Source: an uncultured Prevotella sp. (GTDB lineage: Bacteria; Bacteroidota; Bacteroidia; Bacteroidales; Bacteroidaceae). Taken from it: 8,736 nt of DNA. A model generated the notes under the pieces. The model was not told the DNA's origin. It saw only the letters and a list, made by a program, of their open reading frames with translations, and did not search any database. Both the position numbers and the translations under genes were made by a program. Below, one piece after another: positions 1-6,000 of this stretch. The stretch lies in the NCBI GenBank assembly GCA_900543975.1, contig UQTI01000084.1, positions 1 through 8,736 on the forward strand, in the 5' to 3' direction. How positions within the stretch are numbered: position 1 is the first letter of the stretch; each line of letters begins with the position of its first letter.

Positions 1-42
1 GAGGACTACTTAGATAGGCTGTTGACGGGAAGTTCAATTTGA
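1..42 (+). CDS. Possible 3' end of an upstream gene (partial)
   Basis: The first frame is open from the window edge and reads EDYLDRLLTGSSI before a TGA at 40-42; the other two plus-strand frames close within the first 17 bases. Thirteen residues are too few to assign a family, and an open stretch this short can occur by chance. It is listed only because the window begins mid-sequence. The following 100 bases (43-145) show no convincing coding signal on either strand. Confidence 0.2.
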   Translation, partial: EDYLDRLLTGSSI

Positions 43-107
43 TGCGTCTGCCCTGCCGACCGAAACGCGACGACTTTCAAATAATTCTTACATCACTTTT
101 GGGCTTT

Positions 108-213
108 AAAGGTCTTGTAGAACGGGCGTTTTGAGCTTGTTTACATAAAAATTAGGGCGAACGCATAATGTTGCGTCCGCCCTAATTCTGTTTATCCGCC
201 ATTTAAGACCTTT
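108..213. repeat. Outer inverted repeat around the terminator hairpin
   Basis: AAAGGTCTT at 108-116 is the exact reverse complement of AAGACCTTT at 205-213. The two arms bracket the 150-187 hairpin, so the transcript could form a nested structure. Nine-base arms in AT-rich DNA can arise by chance, so the functional reading is weak. Confidence 0.35.
146..187 (-). terminator. Hairpin terminator, probably for the minus-strand nitroreductase
   Basis: AATTAGGGCG at 150-159 pairs perfectly with CGCCCTAATT at 178-187. The stem continues inward, after one A-C mismatch, with ACGCA (161-165) and TGCGT (172-176) around a 6-base loop. Read on the minus strand, the stem is followed by a run of T, as in an intrinsic terminator. 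On the plus strand the following bases are only weakly T-rich. It lies about 170 bases downstream of the nitroreductase stop. A role for a plus-strand gene entering from the left is also possible. Confidence 0.6.
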
Positions 214-320
214 GTTTTTCCCTTATTGGCTTTATCCTTTTTTACTCGTTTCTACCCATTCCCCTTCTTGCTTTTTTTCCTTTTTATTTTTTTACCTTTA
301 AAAAAGGGCAATTGGATTTT

Positions 321-369
321 TCACTTTTCACTTTTCACTTTTCACTTTTCACTTTTCACTCTTCACTTA
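321..369. repeat. Seven-base tandem repeat (TCACTTT / AAAGTGA), about 7 copies
   Basis: TCACTTT is repeated five times from 321 to 355, followed by the variants TCACTCT (356-362) and TCACTTA (363-369). On the minus strand the variant copies read as AGTGAAG-type heptads, the building block also found inside the pump gene (4619-4759) and at 8675-8702. The tract overlaps the 3' end of the nitroreductase: the last two glutamate codons and the TGA stop are made of repeat bases. Such simple tracts can change copy number by replication slippage. Confidence 0.9.
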
Positions 370-865
370 ATATCTCCTCCATCCCCTTACGTCTCTTTTC
401 GTTTCGTGGGCAGTCGGGAGCGATATGTCCGATCGGAATGATGGCCACAGCCTCAAGGTTAGGTTCAGGGAACAGTTCGCGCATCACCGCAGGGTCGAAG
501 TTGCACACCCAGCAGGTGCCCAGTCCGCGTTCCGTAGCGGCGAGACACAGGTGCTCTGTTGCTATTGCCACATCAATGTCGCCGTGAGCCTTGCTGTCGT
601 AGCTGCGCGTCCAGCATGCGCTGTTGTCTTTTAAGCACACAATGTAGAGAGGAGCCGTGTGGAACCACTCGCGGTCGTAGGCCATTTGCAGCTTGGCTTT
701 AGCCTCCTCGCTGCGCACGATGACAAACTGCCACGGTTGCTTGTTCACCGCCGACGGTGCCATGCGCACACACTCCATTATGTAATCAAGATCCTCCTTG
801 CTCACAGGCTCGGCTGTATATTTGCGTGCCGAGAAACGCTTTTTTGAAAGTTCAAGTATGTTCAT
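356..865 (-). CDS. Nitroreductase family protein (FMN-dependent)
   Basis: A 169-residue protein with the fold signature of small FMN-dependent NAD(P)H oxidoreductases. The N-terminal RFSARKY motif (R10, S12, R14) matches the FMN phosphate-binding segment, APSAVNKQPWQF (36-47) is the conserved helix start with its N-x-Q-P-W core, and GDIDVAIATEHLCLAA followed by GLGTCWVCNF (95-123) is the typical central helix and strand. The family reduces nitro compounds, quinones or other electrophiles; the physiological substrate cannot be read from sequence. The ATG is placed so that the N-terminus begins directly at the FMN motif as usual. The last residues SEE and the stop lie in the heptad repeat tract. 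Upstream on the same strand, only 8 bases away, is the stop of an AraC-type regulator remnant, so the pair was probably an operon once. Confidence 0.9.
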   Translation of the reverse strand: MNILELSKKRFSARKYTAEPVSKEDLDYIMECVRMAPSAVNKQPWQFVIVRSEEAKAKLQMAYDREWFHTAPLYIVCLKDNSACWTRSYDSKAHGDIDVAIATEHLCLAATERGLGTCWVCNFDPAVMRELFPEPNLEAVAIIPIGHIAPDCPRNEKRRKGMEEILSEE

Positions 866-873
866 AATAAAAC

Positions 874-984
874 TTATTTGTTTCGATAGGCGAGGGGAGA
901 CATTCCCGACTGCTGCTTGAAGAAGTTGGTCAGTGCACTTTGGTCGCTGAAGCTCAGACTATGCGCATACCACACCTTGCAACG
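874..984 (-). pseudogene. C-terminal remnant of an AraC-family transcription regulator
   Basis: Minus-strand translation ending at a TAA (874-876) gives LSFSDQSALTNFFKQQSG followed by MSPLAYRNK. This is the second helix-turn-helix and the end of an AraC/XylS DNA-binding domain: the family pattern is L-x-F-S-D-Q-S-x-F-x-x-x-F-K-x-x-x-G-x-S-P-x-x-Y-R. About 28-30 codons are recognisable. The frame closes at a TGA at 985-987, and the AT-rich DNA beyond shows no more of the regulator, so the sensor domain and first helix-turn-helix are absent. The stump has no usable start and should not give a functional protein. Its position just ahead of the nitroreductase suggests it once regulated or was cotranscribed with it. 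Confidence 0.75.
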
Positions 985-1001
985 TCAAAACTGTCACGCT
1001 G

Positions 1002-1009
1002 CAAAATTA
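1002..1009 (-). promoter_or_regulatory. Candidate Bacteroidetes -7 element facing the AraC stump and nitroreductase
   Basis: On the minus strand these bases read TAATTTTG, a match to TAnnTTTG. It points toward the AraC remnant and nitroreductase and could give the latter a promoter despite the loss of the regulator. No clear TTTG/TTG -33 box is visible at the expected 19-21 base spacing, so this is weak. Confidence 0.3.
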
Positions 1010-1106
1010 GTCATTTCTCCAATAATTTGTTTTTAAATTTTCGACAATTATTTGTAAAAGACAAAATAGGGGCCGAATTTCTTAAAAAAAAACTTATAAT
1101 GCGGGC

Positions 1107-1125
1107 TTTGCAACCGAGTTGCAAA
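1107..1125. promoter_or_regulatory. Perfect palindrome upstream of the His-rich gene, candidate operator
   Basis: TTTGCAAC (1107-1114) and GTTGCAAA (1118-1125) form perfect 8-base arms around CGA. The palindrome ends 10 bases before the candidate -7 box and covers the region where a -33 box is expected, which suits binding by a dimeric regulator. No regulator gene is in the window. A metal-responsive regulator is an attractive guess given the downstream genes, but the sequence alone does not show it. Confidence 0.5.
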
Positions 1126-1135
1126 ATAAAAGTGT

Positions 1136-1143
1136 TATTTTTG
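1136..1143 (+). promoter_or_regulatory. Candidate -7 element for the His-rich gene
   Basis: TATTTTTG matches the Bacteroidetes -7 consensus TAnnTTTG. Transcription would start about four to seven bases downstream, at or beside the GTG start codon at 1148, implying a leaderless or nearly leaderless message. TTG triplets lie in both arms of the adjoining palindrome, but neither sits at the ideal -33 spacing. Confidence 0.45.
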
Positions 1144-1147
1144 CAAT

Positions 1148-1585
1148 GTGAAATTATCTGTACGCAAAAATCTGTCGGTGCTGGCGTTGGTTCTGTTCCT
1201 TGTGCTGGTGCTCTTCCCCCATCATCACCACGATGGTGGCGCGTTTTGCGTATCGGTAAAACTGTGCCAGAAAGACGGGCGCGTGAACGATGAACACACG
1301 CACCATTGCCACAACCCAAAGCTCGACCAGCATCATCTCTTTGTGACTGTGGGGCAGAAAGAACTTCACGCCTTGCATATTCTTGACGGCGGCGACAGTT
1401 TCCTTGGTGGTGGCTTTGGAGGCTTCGGCCCGTTTCTTCCTTGCGGTTTTTGGAAGGGCAACAGTTGCGCCCTTTCTCTTTACGCGTCTGTAGGCAGAAC
1501 CCTCTTTGCTTCTGTTCCTGTGGCGCTTCTTGCTTGCTGCCATGGTAAGCATTGGAAAAGGCGTGGTCCCCCGACCGTTCAATAG
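1148..1585 (+). CDS. Small His/Cys-rich exported or membrane-anchored protein next to metal efflux genes
   Basis: A 145-residue protein starting at GTG. Residues 2-7 (KLSVRK) are basic and 9-23 strongly hydrophobic, forming a signal peptide or single membrane anchor. Four histidines follow at once (H25-H28), then C34, C40 and a cluster HTHHCH at 50-55 with HH at 62-63: a dense set of metal ligands facing the periplasm. A glycine-rich patch (about 81-97) and a C-terminal stretch with a CCH motif come later. I cannot name a characterised family; short His-rich proteins of this kind are known to me beside RND metal pumps in Bacteroidetes. A periplasmic metal-binding or sensing role for the adjoining efflux genes is inferred. 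A 142-codon antisense frame (1154-1582) overlaps it, but only the plus-strand product has an export signal and a sensible ligand pattern. It could be cotranscribed with the adaptor, 151 bases downstream. Confidence 0.7.
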   Translation: MKLSVRKNLSVLALVLFLVLVLFPHHHHDGGAFCVSVKLCQKDGRVNDEHTHHCHNPKLDQHHLFVTVGQKELHALHILDGGDSFLGGGFGGFGPFLPCGFWKGNSCALSLYASVGRTLFASVPVALLACCHGKHWKRRGPPTVQ

Positions 1586-1638
1586 TTTTTCTTTTTTTTA
1601 TTACACTTTTTTCTATCGGGTTATTGTTCAGCAAAAGC

Positions 1639-1716
1639 CCGGTACAAGCTTACTGTCTTAAAAAAACTGTAACCGGACGGTTTGAAAATTTTGAAACAGA
1701 ACCGATTTAAAAAATC
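1639..1716 (+). promoter_or_regulatory. Spacer upstream of the adaptor gene with weak regulatory signals
   Basis: The spacer between the His-rich gene and the adaptor opens with T-rich DNA (about 1585-1616). It then contains a split inverted repeat CCGGT (1639-1643) / ACCGG (1672-1676), a direct repeat ACTGT (1652-1656 and 1666-1670), and a small palindrome GATTT-AAA-AAATC (1704-1716). The nearest -7-like string, AAATTTTG at 1686-1693, misses the consensus first base. A promoter for the efflux genes may lie here, but no site is convincing. Confidence 0.25.
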
Positions 1717-1736
1717 AGCAACAAGACCAAAACACA

Positions 1737-2942
1737 ATGATTATCAGATATTTTAATGTGCTCATGGCTGCTCTTGCGGTCATGACAATGGTCTCATGTC
1801 ATGGTGCCGCATCGGGCCACGACCACGACCACGAGGGCGATGAGGCCGTAAACGAGAAAAACCATGACGACGAGGGTCACGCCCACGAAGCCGACGAGCA
1901 CGATGCTCACGGCGAAGAAACCGACGACATCCATTTCACCGAAGCGCAGGCCAAAGCCTGCTGTCTGACGGTGCAGACGCTCACACCTTCGCCCTTTGCC
2001 GAGGTGGTGCATGTGAGCGGACGGGTGCTCCCGGCACAGGGAGCAGAGGCCACGGTCACAGCTACCATGGCGGGCATCGTGGCGTTCACGGGCAAGAGCA
2101 TGACCGAGGGAGCTGCCGTGAGCGCTGGCACAACCCTCTTTGTTGTCGACGCCAAGAGCATGGCCGACGGCAACCCTGCTGCCGTGGCGCAGAGCGAGGT
2201 GAAGGCTGCACGGCTGGCTTATGAACGTGCCAAGAAGCTGGCTGCCGACAACATCGTCTCACAACGCGAGCTGGAAGAAGCGCGTCAGCGCTTCGAGGCT
2301 GCCAAGGCCACAGCCAAGAGCCTCGGGTCGGCAGCACAGCGACGTGGCGTTGCCACACCCATTGGCGGCTACATCAAGAACCTGCTCGTCAAGCCGGGCG
2401 ACTATGTGACGGCAGGACAGCCGCTTGCCACCGTAACACAGAGCCGACGGGTGCAGCTTCGCGCCGACGTGCCTGAACGTTTCTACACCATGCTGCCGCG
2501 CATCGTAACGGCCAACTTCCGCATGGCCTACGACAGCGAGAACCGTGTCTATTCGATAAAGGAGCTTGGCGGACGACTGGTGTCGAAGGGCAAGGCCTCT
2601 GACACCGACGACCATTTTGTGCCCGTGATCTTCGAGTTCAACAACACCGGCGACATCGTGGCTGGCAGCTTTGCCGAGGTCTATCTTCAGGGAGCGCAGC
2701 GCAACGGTGTGCTGGCGGTTCCCTCTGAGGCTGTGACCGAGGCGCAAGGGCTCTTTTTTGTTTATGTTAAGACCGCTGCCGACATCTACCGCCGCGTCGA
2801 GGTCAAGACGGGTGCCACCGACGGACGCCGCATAGAGATTCTCTCCGGTCTTAAGGCTGGCGACAAGGTGGTGGCACACGGAGCCACACAGGTGCGTCTG
2901 GCCGCCAGCGCAAGCGTGGTGCCTGAGGGGCATCATCATTAA
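1737..2942 (+). CDS. RND efflux periplasmic adaptor lipoprotein, CusB/CzcB type, His-rich N-terminus
   Basis: A 401-residue membrane fusion protein linking the inner-membrane pump to the outer-membrane channel. Residues 1-21 are a lipoprotein signal ending in VMTMVSC, with lipidation expected at C21. Residues 22-66 are rich in His, Asp and Glu (HDHDHEGD, DEGHAHEADEHDAHGEE), a likely flexible metal-binding tail, and the protein ends in HHH. The barrel-sandwich (lipoyl-like) domain is split: about 93-138 and about 206-233 (TPIGGYIKNLLVKPGDYV). Between them, about 148-200 is an Ala/Glu/Lys-rich helical hairpin. A beta-barrel follows (RRVQLRADVPERFY), then a membrane-proximal domain (VPSEAVTEAQGLFFVYV to AGDKVVAHGA). 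A Cys pair, C75-C76, sits just after the tail. The pump gene begins 155 bases downstream. CusB/CzcB family membership is clear; the metal is not. Confidence 0.93.
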   Translation: MIIRYFNVLMAALAVMTMVSCHGAASGHDHDHEGDEAVNEKNHDDEGHAHEADEHDAHGEETDDIHFTEAQAKACCLTVQTLTPSPFAEVVHVSGRVLPAQGAEATVTATMAGIVAFTGKSMTEGAAVSAGTTLFVVDAKSMADGNPAAVAQSEVKAARLAYERAKKLAADNIVSQRELEEARQRFEAAKATAKSLGSAAQRRGVATPIGGYIKNLLVKPGDYVTAGQPLATVTQSRRVQLRADVPERFYTMLPRIVTANFRMAYDSENRVYSIKELGGRLVSKGKASDTDDHFVPVIFEFNNTGDIVAGSFAEVYLQGAQRNGVLAVPSEAVTEAQGLFFVYVKTAADIYRRVEVKTGATDGRRIEILSGLKAGDKVVAHGATQVRLAASASVVPEGHHH

Positions 2943-2957
2943 GTTGACGAGTTGACA
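2942..2957 (+). repeat. Eight-base tandem repeat at the adaptor stop codon
   Basis: AGTTGACG (2942-2949) is followed by AGTTGACA (2950-2957) and then AGG. The first base of the repeat is the last base of the TAA stop. It is one of three short tandem repeats in this window that overlap a stop codon, each of different sequence. Confidence 0.6.
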
Positions 2958-2971
2958 AGGAAATTTGTCCA

Positions 2972-3017
2972 TTCGCTCGGCTTTGCCGCTTGTATTAGCA
3001 AGAACTTCACGAGCGAA
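2972..3017. repeat. Inverted repeat in the adaptor-pump spacer
   Basis: TTCGCTCG (2972-2979) is the exact reverse complement of CGAGCGAA (3010-3017), leaving a 30-base loop. GCGAAGCGAG at 3013-3022 is related to the GCGAAGCGC palindromes in the pump-channel spacer. No T-tract follows, so it does not look like a simple terminator. A role in message processing or stability between cotranscribed genes is possible. Confidence 0.5.
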
Positions 3018-3044
3018 GCGAGTTATCTTCCTATAACTTCCAAT

Positions 3045-3066
3045 AATTTCTTTCGCTTGCGAAATT
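3045..3066. repeat. Palindrome shortly before the pump start codon
   Basis: TTTCGC (3051-3056) and GCGAAA (3059-3064) are perfect arms around TT, and AATTTC (3045-3050) and GAAATT (3061-3066) are also reverse complements, so alternative foldings exist. It ends about 31 bases before the GTG start. On the plus strand it is followed by an A-tract, not a T-tract, which argues against a terminator for the adaptor. Confidence 0.35.
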
Positions 3067-3097
3067 AAAAAAAATAGAAACAAAACATTCAGAAATC

Positions 3098-6000
3098 GTG
3101 TTAAACAAGATAATTTCTTTTTCGTTGCACAACCGCCCGGTCATTCTGTTCTTCTGCGTGCTGCTCATGATCGTGGGCATCTGGACGGCGTGCAAGATGG
3201 AGGTTGATGTCTTCCCCGACCTCAATGCTCCAACCGTGGTGGTCATGACCGAGGCACAGGGCATGGCATCTGAAGAGGTGGAACGCCTCGTGACCTTCCC
3301 CATAGAGACCGCCGTCAACGGTGCCACCGACGTGCGCCGCGTGAGGTCTTCATCAACAACAGGCTTCTCGGTGGTGTGGGTAGAGTTCGACTGGGGTACC
3401 GACATCTACCGCGACCGACAGATCGTGTCGGAGAAGTTGGCAACCATCGGCGATGCCTTGCCACAAGGGGTGGGGCAGCCCACGCTCGGACCGCAGTCGA
3501 GCATCCTCGGCGAGGTCATGTTCATAGGCCTCACAGCCGACAGCACCTCCATGGGCGACCTGCGCACGCTCGCCGACTGGACCGTTCGTCCGCAGCTCCT
3601 CGCCACGGGTGGCGTGGCTCAGGTCACGGTCATGGGCGGCGACATCATGGAATATCAGATACGCATTCATCCTGAGCGCATGCGCCATTATGGTGTGACG
3701 CTCACACAGGTCATGGATGCCACGCGCAACATGAATCGCAACGCCTCGGGTGGCGTGCTCTATGAGCGCGGCAACGAGTATATTGTGCGCGGCGTGCTCA
3801 CCACCGCCAACACCGAGCTTCTCGGACAGGCGGTCGTGGCAACCACAGCCAAGGGACAGCCTGTGGTGCTTGCCGATGTTGCCGACGTCGAGATGGGCGT
3901 GAAGAGTCCGAAGATGGGCTTGGCTTCTGTCTCGGGCAAGCCTGCCGTCCTGCTGACCGTCACCAAGCAGCCGTCGACGAGCACGCTTGAGCTCACCGGG
4001 AAGCTCGATGAGGTGGTGGAGCAGATGCGGTCGGCGCTGCCCAAGGACGTGAAGGTGAACACGCAGCTCTATCGTCAGCAAAACTTTATCGACTCTTCCA
4101 TCTCCAACATCAAGAAGTCGCTTGTCGAGGGAGGCATCTTCGTGGTGCTCGTGCTCTTCATCTTCCTCATGAACGCCCGCACAACCGTCATCTCGCTTGT
4201 CACCATCCCGCTCTCGCTGCTCATCACCATGCTTGTGCTCCACGTCATGGGGCTCACCATCAACACCATGAGCATCGGCGGCATGGCCATAGCCATCGGC
4301 TCGCTTGTCGACGATGCCATTGTCGACGTTGAGAACGTGTTTAAGCGGCTGCGCCAGAACGCCCGTCTGCCCAAGGAGCAACGGCAGGGCAAGCTCGACG
4401 TGATCTTCCATGCCTCTCGCGAGGTGCGCATGCCGATCCTCAACTCCACCCTCATCATCGTGGTGAGCTTCGTGCCTCTGTTCTTCCTCTCGGGGCTCGA
4501 AGGCCGAATGTTGGCACCTCTGGGCGTGAGCTTCATCGTGTCGCTCTTCGCCTCTACCGTCGTGGCTCTCACACTCACACCCGTGCTCTGCTCTTATCTG
4601 CTTAAGGACGGCGGAGAAAGTGAAGAGGGAAGAGTGAAGAGTGAAGAATTCAATGGCTTGAGCCTTGGAAGTGAAGAGGGAAGAGTGAAGAGTGAAGAAT
4701 TCAATAGCTTGAGCCTTGAAAGTGAAGAGGGAAGAGTGAAGAGTGAAGAATTCAATGGCGACAGCCCTCATGGGGCGGGCTCTCAGGAGCCGCGGTGGGT
4801 GCGTGCCATGAAGGTGCGCTATGAGCAGCTGCTCATGCATGTGCTCGACGGTCCCAAGCGTGTCATCCTCATCGCCACAGGCGTGCTGGTGGTTCTCACG
4901 CTCGTGCTCTTCTTCAACCTCGGCCGTTCCTTCCTGCCGCCCTTCAACGAGGGGTCGTTCACCATCAACGTGAGCACGCTCCCTGGCGTGTCGTTCGAGG
5001 AGAGCGACCGCATGGGTGAGCAGGCAGAGCGTCTGCTGCTTCAGGTGCCCGAGGTCAAGGACGTGGCGCGTAAGACAGGACGTGCTGAGCTCGACGAGCA
5101 TGCGCTGGGCGTGAACACCAGCGAGATGGAGGTGCCCTTCGAACTTAAAGACCGGAGCAAGGAAGAGGTGATGGCCGACATACGCTCCAAGTTGCGCACG
5201 CTCCCCGGTGTGAACGTTGAGATCGGGCAGCCCATCTCTCACCGCATCGACGCCATGCTCTCGGGCACCAAGGCGGGCATTGCCATCAAGGTGTTTGGTC
5301 CCGACCTCACCACGCTCCATTCAATAGGCCTGCAGATACAACAGGCCACACGCTCCATCGACGGCGTGACTGACCTTAACGTGGAGCAACAGGTGGAGCG
5401 TCCGCAGCTTGTCATCCGTCCGCGCCGCCTGCTCCTCGCCAGCAACGGCATAACGCTGCCTCAGTTTGCCGCTTACGTCAACGCCGCCTTGGGTGGCGAG
5501 GTGGTGAGTCAGGTGCAGGACGGCGGCAAGACCTTCGACCTTACCGTGCGCATGGCCGATGAAGACATCAACTCTATCGACCACATACGCAACATGCTCA
5601 TCGACACAGCCGACGGCCGACAGGTGTGTCTCTCCGATGTTGCCGACATCTTCTCTTCTGCCGGTCCCAACACCATCAGCCGTGAGAACGCGCAGCGCAA
5701 GCTCGTGGTCTCGGCCAACGCTCAGGGACGCGACCTGCGCAGCGTGGTCAACGACATGCGGCAGAGCATAGAGACAAACGTCAAGCTGCCCGACGGCTAC
5801 CGCGTAGAGTATGGCGGACAGTTTGAGAGCGAGGCATCGGCTTCGCGTCTGCTCCTCGGCCTCTCGGTGGTGAGCATTGTCGTCATCTTGCTGCTGCTCT
5901 ACCTCCAGTTTCGCTCGTGGAAGCAGAGCGTGGTGGTGCTCCTCAACCTGCCTCTTGCCCTCATTGGCGGCGTGCTCGCCCTTGTGGTGACGGGTGGCGT

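Noticed and set aside
321..369. CRISPR array
   Set aside because: The repeats are 7-base units without spacers. The 51-bp and 67-bp arrays are also direct tandem copies with no unique spacers, and no cas genes are present.
226..441. Plus-strand frame with repeated FHFSLFT segments, looking like a repeat protein
   Set aside because: It is a translation of T-rich DNA and the TCACTTT tract, and runs into the nitroreductase on the other strand. No domain or initiation signal.
1154..1582. 142-codon antisense frame encoding a Lys/Arg/Ala-rich protein that resembles a basic DNA-binding protein
   Set aside because: It lies wholly opposite the His-rich gene, which has a signal sequence, a promoter-like element and a sensible ligand pattern. 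The basic composition is what the complement of those codons would give.
2972..3066. Intrinsic terminator separating adaptor and pump
   Set aside because: Neither inverted repeat is followed by a T-tract on the plus strand, and adaptor and pump are normally cotranscribed.
3353..5320. 655-codon antisense frame opposite the pump gene
   Set aside because: The pump is unmistakable by motif. Long antisense frames are expected opposite GC-rich genes with strong codon bias, and this one is rich in His, Glu and Arg with no domain.
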